64,000 nucleotides of DNA, taken from positions 1 to 64,000 of the forward strand of contig NZ_JNXE01000034.1 of NCBI RefSeq assembly GCF_000716605.1, in the 5' to 3' direction. The DNA is from Streptomyces sp. NRRL F-525. GTDB lineage: Bacteria; Actinomycetota; Actinomycetes; Streptomycetales; Streptomycetaceae. The notes under the pieces are model-generated. The model was given only the letters and a program-made list of their open reading frames with translations. It made no database searches and was not told where the DNA came from. Positions 45,226-53,769 of the stretch are shown here, piece by piece. The translations under genes and the position numbers were made by a program. Every line of letters starts with the position of its first letter. Within the stretch, counting starts at the first letter, position 1.

Positions 45226-46451
45226 GCCGACACTTACAGAAGATCATCGCTACGACCGACGTCCACTCGGCCTTCGACACGGCCACACCGATGCTCACCC
45301 ACCTCCACACCGCCCGGGCCGAGAGCCTGATCGTGGACTGCGGCGACTTCTTCGAAGGAAGCGGCTACTACCGCTTCGGCAAGGGCCGGATCGAGCGCGA
45401 GATCCTCATCGGCCTGTACGACCTGCTCGCGCCCGGAAATCACGGCTGGCCGCACTACTTCGAGCCAGGGCTACACGAGATGACCGTGTGCGCCAACGCC
45501 TCCGACGCCAACGGCAAACCCCTCTTCGACCGAGTACGCATCAAGCGGATCGACGGCCAACGGGTCGCCATCACCGCGGTGATCGGTCCCCAGGCGTTCA
45601 ACACGATCCCCACCCGCGACCGCGACCGGCATCACGTCACCAACCCGGCTCACGCCCTGCGCGAGGTGATGCTGGAGAACCACCATCGAGCCGACGCCTG
45701 GATCGTGTTGTCCCACTCTGGCTTCGAGGAGGATCTGAAACTGGCCGCCGCCTGCCCGTTCGCGGACGTCATCTTCGCCGGCCACTGCCACAGCGATATC
45801 TACGGTCCCGCGCGCATCGGCGACACCTTGGTCGTCAAGGGACGCGAACTCGGCGTCGGCTACGCCACCGCAGAACCGGTCGGCAGCGGCTGGGCCGCCC
45901 GCACATGCACCTTTCCGAACGCCACCGCAGTTCCCGAAGACCTCGCCACGGTGCGGGAGAAGATCTCCCTCTTCAGCCGGAAGTTGGCGAGTCCGCTCGG
46001 AACCGTGAACGAGCCTTATCGCAATGGGGAGTTGGACCGCAGCCGTCTGCTGCGAGAGATCGCCGGCCGACTCCACTCCGGCCTCGGCGCAGACGCGGTG
46101 ATCCTCAACGAGACCGGCCTCCGATCCGTACCGCTCGGCGAAGTGCTCACCCTCGGCGACCTGTTGGCCATCGAGCCCTTCGGCAACCAGCTCGTCCACG
46201 CCGTCCTTCCTGACGAGCACGCCCAGGACCACGACAAGCTGCTCACGCAACTCGCTGAATGCGTGGGCCCGTTGGTCATCGCTCCCACGCCTCTTGCGTC
46301 GGTGATGAGCAGCGTGCTGACGACGGGCTACCTCGCCGACAGCCATCTGGGCGGCCGAACACATCAAGCCGGGCTCCGGCTCAGCCAAGCAGTACGCCGC
46401 GTCCTGGCCACCACCTTGCCCGGCGGCGCCACCGAGGGAGGCGAGCAGTGA
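45222..46451 (+). CDS. 5'-nucleotidase-like metallophosphatase
   Basis: A 409-residue protein of the UshA/CpdB type without signal peptide. The N-terminal metallophosphatase domain shows ATTDVHSAF (D-x-H), DCGDFFEGS, APGNHGW (GNH), LSHSGFEED and FAGHCHSD (GHxH). The C-terminal 5'-nucleotidase domain shows ILNETGLRSVPLGEVLTLGDLLAIEPFGNQLV (about 285-316), which binds the base in relatives. It overlaps the MurA-like gene by ATGA and the next gene by GTGA. Codon 5 is TTA (45234-45236), a bldA mark. A cytosolic nucleotide or modified-nucleotide phosphatase is the natural inference. Confidence 0.85.
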   Translation: MSRHLQKIIATTDVHSAFDTATPMLTHLHTARAESLIVDCGDFFEGSGYYRFGKGRIEREILIGLYDLLAPGNHGWPHYFEPGLHEMTVCANASDANGKPLFDRVRIKRIDGQRVAITAVIGPQAFNTIPTRDRDRHHVTNPAHALREVMLENHHRADAWIVLSHSGFEEDLKLAAACPFADVIFAGHCHSDIYGPARIGDTLVVKGRELGVGYATAEPVGSGWAARTCTFPNATAVPEDLATVREKISLFSRKLASPLGTVNEPYRNGELDRSRLLREIAGRLHSGLGADAVILNETGLRSVPLGEVLTLGDLLAIEPFGNQLVHAVLPDEHAQDHDKLLTQLAECVGPLVIAPTPLASVMSSVLTTGYLADSHLGGRTHQAGLRLSQAVRRVLATTLPGGATEGGEQ

Positions 46452-46987
46452 TCCTCACCGGCCCCGAGATCACCGCCGCTGCCCGCGACGGTCGCCTGAC
46501 CATCGACCCCTTCGAGCTGGAGCAGGTCAACCCCAACAGCTACAACGTCCGCCTCGGCCCCACCCTGCTGACCTACGCCGACACCGTGATCGACTCCTAC
46601 CGCCCCAACCTCACGCGTGAGATGGAAATCGGGACGGACGGACACGTGCTCCAACCCGGCGAGTTGTACCTCGGGCACACCCTCGAACAGGTCGGCTCCA
46701 ACTCCTTCGTACCGCTGCTGTTCGGCCGCTCTTCGGTCGGCAGGCTCGGCCTCTTCGTCGAAATCACCGCCCCCATCGGCGACATTGGCTTCCACGGCCA
46801 GTGGACGCTGATGCTTTCGCCCGTCCGTCCGCTACGGGTGTACGCGGGTATGAAGATCGCGCAGATCATGTTCTTCGTCTCCACTGGTGAAATCGACCCC
46901 TACCAAGGCAAGTACCAGGCCGCGGCAGGCCCGCAGCCGTCGAAGTACTGGCGGGATGCCGCCCGGTTCAAGGCGGTCGCCTCGTGA
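46448..46987 (+). CDS. dCTP-deaminase-like protein A (lost catalytic Glu)
   Basis: A 179-residue member of the DCD/dUTPase trimer fold. LEQVNPNSYNVRLGPTL (24-40) matches the VRLG motif, LQPGELYLGHTLEQV the beta core, and FGRSSVGRLGLFVEITA (92-108) preserves the phosphate-binding RSS and following Arg99. At the place of the catalytic glutamate of dCTP deaminase (Glu138 in E. coli, from memory) it has Met122 (WTLMLSP). It is therefore not expected to deaminate dCTP by itself. GTGA overlaps join it to the phosphatase and to protein B. Confidence 0.88.
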   Translation: MILTGPEITAAARDGRLTIDPFELEQVNPNSYNVRLGPTLLTYADTVIDSYRPNLTREMEIGTDGHVLQPGELYLGHTLEQVGSNSFVPLLFGRSSVGRLGLFVEITAPIGDIGFHGQWTLMLSPVRPLRVYAGMKIAQIMFFVSTGEIDPYQGKYQAAAGPQPSKYWRDAARFKAVAS

Positions 46988-47520
46988 TCCTCACCGGCCC
47001 CGCGATCAGTGCTGCCCTCCAGACCGGCGAGATCACGATCGACCCCTACGACCCCGCCCGCCTCTCCCCGAATGCCTACGACTGGCGGCTCGGCGACACG
47101 CTCCGCGTATGCACCGGTGACCTGGACGCCGCCGCCCCGACCGCATTCGTCGAACAGACCATCCCTGTAACGGGCTTGGTGCTGAAGCCGGGGGTGCTCT
47201 ACCTCGGCATCACGCTGGAGAAGACCGGTTCGGAGACGTACGCGCAGATACTCAACGGCGACCGCACCATCGGCGCACTCGGCATCTGGGTCCACGTCTC
47301 CGCCCCGCTCGGCCACCAAGGCCACGCCATCCGCTGGACGTTGGAGATCCGCGCCGCCAAGCCCGTCCGGGTCTATCCGGGGATGACCTTCGGCAAGCTC
47401 GTCTTCCTCACCGCCTTCGGCACGCCGACCAGCTACCAGCAGCAGCTTTCCAAGTACGCGGATACGGACGGCATCGACATCTCCCGCCTCTACGAGGAGA
47501 TCCCCGGAGGAGTCCTGTGA
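46984..47520 (+). CDS. dCTP-deaminase-like protein B (lost RSS motif, kept Glu)
   Basis: A 178-residue paralogue of the preceding protein; both begin MILTGP and share length and order of motifs (LSPNAYDWRLGDTL, LKPGVLYLGITLEKTGSE). Here the RSSxxR segment has become DRTIGA (93-98), removing the phosphate-binding Ser/Arg set, and the motif-3 Asp is His111. Glu121 remains (WTLEIR) at the site of the catalytic Glu. The losses are complementary to protein A. GTGA overlaps link it to both neighbours. It may form a mixed trimer with A, or be a nucleotide-binding or structural partner. Confidence 0.85.
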   Translation: MILTGPAISAALQTGEITIDPYDPARLSPNAYDWRLGDTLRVCTGDLDAAAPTAFVEQTIPVTGLVLKPGVLYLGITLEKTGSETYAQILNGDRTIGALGIWVHVSAPLGHQGHAIRWTLEIRAAKPVRVYPGMTFGKLVFLTAFGTPTSYQQQLSKYADTDGIDISRLYEEIPGGVL

Positions 47521-48632
47521 GTCCCCGCCCAGCCGCCGGGCCACTGGCCGCCACCCTGCTGGACCTGCCCGCCGGAAGTCCGGGCGGCAGCGTCGAACTC
47601 TTCCTCGACCTCTACACGGGCGAGTGCCCCCTCATCCCCGCACGGGCGTTCATGCTCGGCCCGTCCAACCCGAGGCGTCTTCTCCCCGCTGGGCTCGACC
47701 TGCTGCCCGTGGCCGGCAAGTGCCTGGAAGGCCCGGCCTTCGGCAGCTACGTCACAGCCCTACGCAGGGCACTCACAGCCGCGATCGACCCAAACCAGAT
47801 CGGCGTCCTGCACCTCCAGCACCTGACATTCGGCGCCACCCCAGCCCTGATCCGAGCCCTGCCTCTGCATCCCCGCATCGCTCTGGTACACGGCACCGAC
47901 CTGATCTTCGCCGGGGCCCACCGCGATCAACTCCGCGTCCTGCGCGAGACCGCGAGAGCCGCAGACGCGATCGTCGTGCCGACGGTGGCGATGGCCGACC
48001 GCCTGCTCAAGCTCGCCCCGCAGATCGACCGCAGGAAGATCACCCACATCCCCTGGGGCATCCCCGACCACCTGCTCACCACTCCACCGCCCCGACCAAC
48101 CCGCGCCTCCACCAGCCACCTACGACTGCTGTACGCAGGACGGCTGACCGCCGAGAAGGGAGTGGCGGCTCTGATCAAGAGCCTGGCTCCTGTGCCAGGT
48201 GTCGAGCTGAGCATCGCCGCGCCCTGGGCCCAATTCCACACCCTGGCCCCGCTGTTGCAACGGGCCGGCGTGAGGGCCCACTACCTCGGGTGGCTACGCC
48301 GTCCACAACTGTGGAAGACGTTCGCCGGGCACGACGTACTGGTCATGCCGTCCACCACCCTGGAGGCCATGGGCTTGGTCGCGCTGGAGGCCCAAGCTTG
48401 TGGACTGCCCGTCCTCTACCAACCCGTACCCGGCCTCAACGAGGCCCTCGCCGCCTCCGGAATGGCCACAGATTTCACCAACTCGGCCGCCCTCGCCCGC
48501 GATCTGGATCAGCTGCGAACTTCTCCGGGCCTACTCTCCGCGCTGCGGCAGTCGGGCTACGCGAACGCTGCTCGCTACCCACTGTCGGTTGCCGCACAAG
48601 CTCTGATCGACCTCGGCCACCAACTCTCCTGA
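47517..48632 (+). CDS. GT4-type glycosyltransferase
   Basis: A 371-residue GT-B enzyme. The N-terminal acceptor domain has the Gly-rich loop PAGSPGGSVELFLDL (about 17-31). The donor domain has LLYAGRLTAEKGVAALIKSL (about 202-221) and the EX7E-like signature STTLEAMGLVALEAQACGLPV (about 281-301) that contacts the sugar nucleotide. No signal or membrane segment is seen. It overlaps the deaminase-like B gene by GTGA and ends the operon. It presumably glycosylates the product of the upstream enzymes. Confidence 0.9.
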   Translation: MSPRPAAGPLAATLLDLPAGSPGGSVELFLDLYTGECPLIPARAFMLGPSNPRRLLPAGLDLLPVAGKCLEGPAFGSYVTALRRALTAAIDPNQIGVLHLQHLTFGATPALIRALPLHPRIALVHGTDLIFAGAHRDQLRVLRETARAADAIVVPTVAMADRLLKLAPQIDRRKITHIPWGIPDHLLTTPPPRPTRASTSHLRLLYAGRLTAEKGVAALIKSLAPVPGVELSIAAPWAQFHTLAPLLQRAGVRAHYLGWLRRPQLWKTFAGHDVLVMPSTTLEAMGLVALEAQACGLPVLYQPVPGLNEALAASGMATDFTNSAALARDLDQLRTSPGLLSALRQSGYANAARYPLSVAAQALIDLGHQLS

Positions 48633-48750
48633 GCAGGTACAGAAACCGGCCATCCGGCGGGGCGAGGGCAGCCCCGCACGCCGTTCCTCCACTCACCCCA
48701 CCCGCGTCACTACGCTGACCGACGGGATGCCCACTGCGAACAGGGAGACC

Positions 48751-49794
48751 ATGACGTACCGCACCGACCGCATCGAAGAGCTCCTGAGCGAAGGCGTCCG
48801 CGACAAGGTCTACCCCGGCGCCGTATGGGCCGTCGGAGGCGTCACCGGAACCCGCGCCCACGGCACCGCAGGTGTCCTCGACCCCGAACAACCGGACGTG
48901 CCGATGCGGCCCGACACCGTCTTTGACGCCGCCAGCCTCACCAAGATCCTCGCTGTGTGGTCCTCCATCGGCTCCCTCTGGGAAGAGGGCAAACTCGACC
49001 TCGACTCTCCCCTCGGTACCTTCTGGCCCGAGGTCGAAGACCACGCGCTCGGATCGGCAACCGCCCGCCAGTTGCTGACCCACACGGCCGGCGTCCCCCT
49101 GCGGGCTCAACTCAGAAACCTCTACGGCACCGACCCGCAGGACATCCGCGACGGCGTACTGAGAGAAGCACTGCACCGCCAGCCCGGAGAGGCTGTCGAG
49201 TACACCGACCGGGCCGCCCTCATCCTCGGCTATCTCGCCGAACACATCTCGGGTCGACGCCTCGATCAACTTGCCACGGAGCGGATTTGGCAGCCGCTCG
49301 GTATGAACACCACCCGGTTCGGGCCGCTGTCCTCTGAGATCGCCGCACGGTGCGCACCAACCGAACTCGACGAGGACACCGGCGCTCACCTCAAGGGCGT
49401 CGCCCACGACTTCTCCGCACGACTCCTGGGCGGCGTGTGCGGCATCGCCGGCGCCTTCACCGTCCTCGACGACCTCGCTGCTTTCCTGCGGTACATGCTG
49501 GGCGGCACCTCGTCATCTGAGCAGGCTGGCTTCGGGCTGGCCTGGGTGACTGAGTCGCTGACGATCCAGACCGGTGAACTGGAGCCCGTACGCGGCCTGT
49601 TCTGGCACCCGGCTCCCGGTACCGAGCCGACCCAGGATGTCTGGGTGCACTACGGCTTCACCGGAACCGGCATGTGGATCTCACCCGACCAGGGGCGCTG
49701 GGCCGCACTGCTGACCAACAAGCTCTACTACACCCGCGACAGCCAGTCCCTCACTGAGATCCGCAACGCCTTCCGTGAACTTGCCTTCGGCTGA
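48751..49794 (+). CDS. Class C beta-lactamase-like serine hydrolase
   Basis: About 347 residues. ASLTK (SxxK) is the nucleophile motif, VEYTDRAALILGYLAEHISG contains the Tyr motif (YTD in place of YxN), and HYGFTGTGMWISPD holds the HxG-like third motif. There is no signal peptide, so it would act in the cytosol, like esterases, amidases or transacylases of this family. The ATG at 48751 follows AGGGAG. It lies about 120 bp after the glycosyltransferase; whether it belongs to the same pathway is open. Confidence 0.85.
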   Translation: MTYRTDRIEELLSEGVRDKVYPGAVWAVGGVTGTRAHGTAGVLDPEQPDVPMRPDTVFDAASLTKILAVWSSIGSLWEEGKLDLDSPLGTFWPEVEDHALGSATARQLLTHTAGVPLRAQLRNLYGTDPQDIRDGVLREALHRQPGEAVEYTDRAALILGYLAEHISGRRLDQLATERIWQPLGMNTTRFGPLSSEIAARCAPTELDEDTGAHLKGVAHDFSARLLGGVCGIAGAFTVLDDLAAFLRYMLGGTSSSEQAGFGLAWVTESLTIQTGELEPVRGLFWHPAPGTEPTQDVWVHYGFTGTGMWISPDQGRWAALLTNKLYYTRDSQSLTEIRNAFRELAFG

Positions 49795-49915
49795 GACAGC
49801 GGCCCGACCTACACCGCCAGGTCGAAGGAGACTCCAACGGCAGGTAGTTACGCGAAGGTTGAGGTCTCCATCCGCACGAGCGGCGGCGTACTCGCTCAAC
49901 CCTCAGAAGGAAGAG

Positions 49916-50194
49916 CTACGCCACCTTGCCGCCGATGAGTCCAACAATCGCCCCGAAGCCCATCATGTACGTGGTGGAGCATGCCTCTACGGCACCTTTC
50001 ACCTGCTCGGAATCGCCGCCGAACGCAGCCAGCAGCACGTTCAAGATCAGAGCTAGTGCTGTCAGCGCGGCGACTGTAGAGAAGATCAGCTTGAAGCGGG
50101 GCGTCAAGTCGGATGCGTTCTCAGGCACGCGAATGCTCTCGTGCTCAGGTTTGTACGATCGCGCCCGCTCGTGACCAGGGTCTTGGTTCTCCAT
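49916..50194 (-). CDS. Small two-helix membrane protein in island
   Basis: A 92-residue protein: charged N-terminus (MENQDPGHERARSYKPEHE), a helix LIFSTVAALTALALILNVLLAAF, a short loop and a second, Gly-rich helix MMGFGAIVGLIGGKVA. GAGGGC stands before the ATG. It is divergent from the next gene with only about 20 bases between starts, so their promoters overlap. Function unknown. Confidence 0.65.
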   Translation of the reverse strand: MENQDPGHERARSYKPEHESIRVPENASDLTPRFKLIFSTVAALTALALILNVLLAAFGGDSEQVKGAVEACSTTYMMGFGAIVGLIGGKVA

Positions 50195-50201
50195 GCCCTC
50201 G

Positions 50202-50213
50202 TATACTGCCCAG
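50202..50213 (+). promoter_or_regulatory. Probable -10 box giving a leaderless transcript
   Basis: TATACT (50202-50207) lies seven bases before the ATG at 50214. TTGGTT at 50183-50188 is a possible but short-spaced -35. No ribosome site precedes the ATG. Confidence 0.4.
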
Positions 50214-51590
50214 ATGGGACATTGGTCCGAGGGTCTTGTCGACGAAGTCGCGCGGATGGTCGGAGGCAGCCCCGACCGCCGTCGACTGAAGGACAAGCTC
50301 GCTCAGGCTGGCCGCGAGATTGAGGTTCTGTCAGGCCGTAGCTTCCGGCCGATGCGCCGAGCGACCGCGGTCTTCGAACCCAATGGTCTACCTTTTGTGG
50401 ACATTCCCGACTTGCAGGTCGGCTCGATGGAACCAGAGTCGATGGTTTGGGAGGTCCCTGACCCGGTGAACCCCCAGATGGCAACCGTCCTGCAGGTCAC
50501 GCCCTTGGCTGCCCCTGTCCCTAAGGCCGCGTCTATTGCAGACGCACTCTGGATTGCCGGCCAGCTCGTCGCCGTAGCGTCGCAGAGAGGGCAACTGTCA
50601 GGTGAGTATGTCCTTGGATGGCTAGGTTCATTTTTCTCGCCCGAGCAGCGAGTGGAACTCTTTCGTCGTGTCATGAACCCTGAGGTTCGATTTCATGTAC
50701 CCATCCTCGCGGTCTCTGTCGACGGATGGTGGTTCCAGATCGCTCGTCGGCTTCTCTGGATGACAAACGAGACCGAGGACGAAGGACGCCTTTTCGAACC
50801 GCTCATGGATCAGACGACCGGTGACAAGATTCCACCGCTTGTAGCCGCCGAAGCGATGCTGATCGCGGCTCCCATGACACAGCAACCCGCAGGCTGGGCA
50901 TTCACCGCGCGCATCTGGACCGAGCAGGTGCAACGGCCCACCGATCGGCAGTGGAGCAGGTTCGCGAGGGCTATCCACGGCCACGGCATACCGACCATCA
51001 CTCTCGACACCGCCTCGACTCCTCATGAGATCGCCTGCCAGGTGGTCTTGAAGGGCTACTGGCACGGCTACGTCAAGGGCGATGAGCCGGCCCTGGCACA
51101 GGCAGTCGCGACGGCGTATCCGCGACAGGTCGCTCACATTGAGCGTGAGACCTGCGCCCCGAATAGGGATTCGGCAGCCGCGACGTTGCTCGAGCAACTG
51201 GTCAGCCCTGGATTCGACCCAGGGCAGGGTGCGGAGGCGACCCGACGGTACGTGCGCCGAAAGGCCAGCATTGCGGTAATGCAGTACAGGAAAGGCGAAG
51301 CACCGGATCGGTATCCCTGGACGCAGGTTGGAATTAGCGAACGCCGTTACTACAAGCTCTTGCCGCTGTTTGCGCAGAAGGTCAACGGCCGCTACGACTA
51401 CGACTACGAGGACGTGGTGGCGCGGATGAAGGCCTACCTGGACCGCGTAGACAAGGAACGGACCATACGAACAGCCGCTCTTGAAGTCCTCCTGTCACAC
51501 GGCTTCGGCGAAGAGGCCGCACGCAAGTGGCTACAGAGGCATCGGCCTGAGGAGGCCGTGGCCGCGTGGCCGAGTGGTCGACGTTCATAG
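50214..51590 (+). CDS. Island protein of unknown function with C-terminal DNA-binding-like segment
   Basis: A 458-residue soluble protein without a family I can name. The N-terminus (GHWSEGLVDEVARMVGGSPDRRRLKDKLAQAG) is helical and basic. The middle has FHVPILAVSVDGWWFQIARRLLWMTN (about 160-185). Towards the end YRKGEAPDRYPWTQVGISERRYYKLLPLFAQKVNGRYDYD (about 365-405) looks like a helix-turn-helix, suggesting a regulator or a structural DNA-binding protein. The ATG at 50214 lacks a ribosome site but has a -10 box seven bases before it, so leaderless translation is plausible. Neighbours are a small membrane protein and the defence genes. Confidence 0.7.
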   Translation: MGHWSEGLVDEVARMVGGSPDRRRLKDKLAQAGREIEVLSGRSFRPMRRATAVFEPNGLPFVDIPDLQVGSMEPESMVWEVPDPVNPQMATVLQVTPLAAPVPKAASIADALWIAGQLVAVASQRGQLSGEYVLGWLGSFFSPEQRVELFRRVMNPEVRFHVPILAVSVDGWWFQIARRLLWMTNETEDEGRLFEPLMDQTTGDKIPPLVAAEAMLIAAPMTQQPAGWAFTARIWTEQVQRPTDRQWSRFARAIHGHGIPTITLDTASTPHEIACQVVLKGYWHGYVKGDEPALAQAVATAYPRQVAHIERETCAPNRDSAAATLLEQLVSPGFDPGQGAEATRRYVRRKASIAVMQYRKGEAPDRYPWTQVGISERRYYKLLPLFAQKVNGRYDYDYEDVVARMKAYLDRVDKERTIRTAALEVLLSHGFGEEAARKWLQRHRPEEAVAAWPSGRRS

Positions 51591-51635
51591 TGCCAGCCTT
51601 GTACTCAAGCTAGGTTATCGGGTTGCTTGCAAGCC

Positions 51636-51688
51636 CGCCCCGTGCCAGCCGGGCTGTGGTTGAGAAGAGCTGGGCACGCGCGGGGCGG
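51636..51688. terminator. Imperfect hairpin between convergent genes
   Basis: Arms CGCCCCGTGCCAGC and GCTGGGCACGCGCGGGGCG pair with bulges. The hairpin lies between the convergent unknown gene and the pentapeptide-repeat gene. Confidence 0.4.
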
Positions 51689-51756
51689 ACCGGCGCACAT
51701 ACTTGGGCTTTATAGCCATTGCCTAATTAGTTGAGAGGGGTTCATCCTGCCGCCCT

Positions 51757-53769
51757 CTAACGCTTCACACGACCTCGGAGTGCGAGGGCTGCAAGACCGA
51801 GAAGGATAGGCTCCGAAAACCGGGATGCCATTTCGATGTACCCGCCAGCCGTGGTCAAGTCCTGCCCGCTAGATCGGAAAACCACCGAGTTGAGGGTTAC
51901 GTTTAGTGCCTTTTCGAAGCGCTCGCTAGTGAACTGGTCTCTGGTGGGGTTTTTGGGATTCTCTTGGTCGATCTCGAAGGTGACCTTTCCTCCGCCGGGC
52001 GGGACGACGCCCGCGGCTTCCTGCTTTGGCGAAGACTGGGGGAGTCCGAAGCCTGTCATCAGCAGGATCGTGGTCATCATCGCGAGTGCCAGCCAGATCA
52101 GGGCGCGCGAAGCTCGCAGGCCGTAGCCGGAGAGCAACCAGTATGACTGAAGAAGCCAACGTTCTGCCTCGTTCCACCTACGACTGTGGCGTCGCATCTC
52201 CATTTCACCATAGTAGAAATCAGCGGCACCAGGTTCGTCCTTCGCGTCCTCTCGGGCCTTGCGGAGTTGGCGGTAGATTATCTCTAGTGCAGCCAGGCTG
52301 GGGGCATCCACTCTGTTCGACGGTGGATTAATCCATCCATGCCGAGGAGTTGATGAGCGATCAGGTAAGGAACGCCACCTCCGCTCCTCCTCGATAACTT
52401 GGCGTTGGGTCCAGGTGAAGGGAACTCCCCAGCGCCATTGGCGTCCCATCGGTGGAGCAGCAAAAGTACGGCGACCTTCAAGACGTAGCTGGTCAAGATG
52501 AAGTGCGCCCGAAAAAACGCATCTCGCTAGGTTGACATCGAAGAGTGTAACCATGGCACAGTCAACACCCCGCAGTGACTCGATGCTGACCTCATTTTGC
52601 TCCCATGGTCCTGCGATTCCATCCCGAAACCATTCAATTCGCGAGGAATGTGAGTGTGGGATTATGCTTATAGGCTGCATGAAGACTGCGTAGTTGAGAG
52701 ATATTTTCGAATTCCCGATAACTAGTCGTGCGCTGTGTTCCCAGCGGGCGCGGAAGCATGAAAGGTTGTTAGCGAAAATGGAAATTGTTACGGGTTCAGT
52801 GAATGTAGTTCTATGGAGGGATACAGTCTCCCGGCAGGCCAATGGGCCAAGGGTATGGGGGCTCCTGAACTCTGAGCCATCGTAACTGAGGGAGTGTTCA
52901 AATATAGCCCCATTGAATCTGATTGGGCCGTCGAATATGCATCGCTCGAATTCTGTGAGTGCGGTTGATCTTACGTTCGCGAAATCGCATCCCGATATAA
53001 AAGACGCGTCTCGAAAGTATGCATTGTCTCCAGTGAAGGCGCATCCGGTAAAACGCGCTTCATCGTGGAATGTTGAGTTCTCGCATGAGAATGAATTGAG
53101 TGTTGCGTTGTCGAAATCTGCACCCATTTTGAAGGCGGTGCGCTCAAAAGAGCATTCATCGCTAAAGCTCGATCCGTTCCAGAAGCTCTCCCCCGAGAAG
53201 GTGACGTCACTGAAATGTGCGCGAGTGAACTTTGAGTGAGCGAAGTTTCCCCATTTTTCGAAGGATGTGGAGCCGAAGGTAGTGGCAGAATTGAATGTGC
53301 AGCGTTCGAAACTCACCTCACCTTCGAAAGAGACTTCCCCGAATAGAATTTCCCCAAATTCGGCCATGGTGAAGTCGCAATGGTTTTCAAATGTAACATC
53401 AAAGAAACTGGTGTACCCCAGAAAAGTTGCTTGGCTGAATCGAATTTCACCTGAAAATATAGCGCCATCGAATGCGGCGCCATCGAAATTGGCATGCTCG
53501 AAGATCGCCTTTCCTCTGTGCTCTCGAAGTGAGGGAAGTAGTTGTCGGAGGAGAGTCCCATCGAAGGATGTGCCTCGCATATCGATCGTGCTATCTGGCG
53601 CCAGATTCGCCAGATACTCACTGCGTTGTGTAACGCTCACGTGTGCGAAGCACTCATTGGTGTTGGGGAGCCTGGCGCCCCAACACCCCACAGATGCAGT
53701 GACGGGATCGGCTCCGTATCCGCAGTGCGGCCAGTCTGGCGGCGCAGTAGTTGGTGAAGGTTCAGCCAT
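51757..53769 (-). CDS. Pentapeptide-repeat membrane protein with channel-like C-terminus
   Basis: A 670-residue protein. Residues about 60-330 are built from degenerate pentapeptide repeats (ANFDGAAFDGAIFSGEIRFSQATF, FEGEVSFERCTF, FTGCAFTGDNAYF), which fold as a right-handed beta helix. After a linker (FTWTQRQVIEEERRW) comes ADFYYGEMEMRRHSRRWNEAERWLLQSYWLLSGYG (about 525-560), found in other pentapeptide membrane proteins. A membrane helix (RALIWLALAMMTTILLMTGFG) follows, then an outside loop, VTLNSVVFRSSGQDLTTAGGYIEM (pore-like) and a final helix. The DNA is clearly AT-richer than its surroundings, pointing to recent transfer. Possible membrane effector in defence. Confidence 0.8.
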   Translation of the reverse strand: MAEPSPTTAPPDWPHCGYGADPVTASVGCWGARLPNTNECFAHVSVTQRSEYLANLAPDSTIDMRGTSFDGTLLRQLLPSLREHRGKAIFEHANFDGAAFDGAIFSGEIRFSQATFLGYTSFFDVTFENHCDFTMAEFGEILFGEVSFEGEVSFERCTFNSATTFGSTSFEKWGNFAHSKFTRAHFSDVTFSGESFWNGSSFSDECSFERTAFKMGADFDNATLNSFSCENSTFHDEARFTGCAFTGDNAYFRDASFISGCDFANVRSTALTEFERCIFDGPIRFNGAIFEHSLSYDGSEFRSPHTLGPLACRETVSLHRTTFTEPVTISIFANNLSCFRARWEHSARLVIGNSKISLNYAVFMQPISIIPHSHSSRIEWFRDGIAGPWEQNEVSIESLRGVDCAMVTLFDVNLARCVFSGALHLDQLRLEGRRTFAAPPMGRQWRWGVPFTWTQRQVIEEERRWRSLPDRSSTPRHGWINPPSNRVDAPSLAALEIIYRQLRKAREDAKDEPGAADFYYGEMEMRRHSRRWNEAERWLLQSYWLLSGYGLRASRALIWLALAMMTTILLMTGFGLPQSSPKQEAAGVVPPGGGKVTFEIDQENPKNPTRDQFTSERFEKALNVTLNSVVFRSSGQDLTTAGGYIEMASRFSEPILLGLAALALRGRVKR

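Noticed and set aside
49075..49400. Short open frames on both strands inside the serine hydrolase gene
   Set aside because: They lack start signals and family patterns and are explained by the coding frame of the hydrolase.
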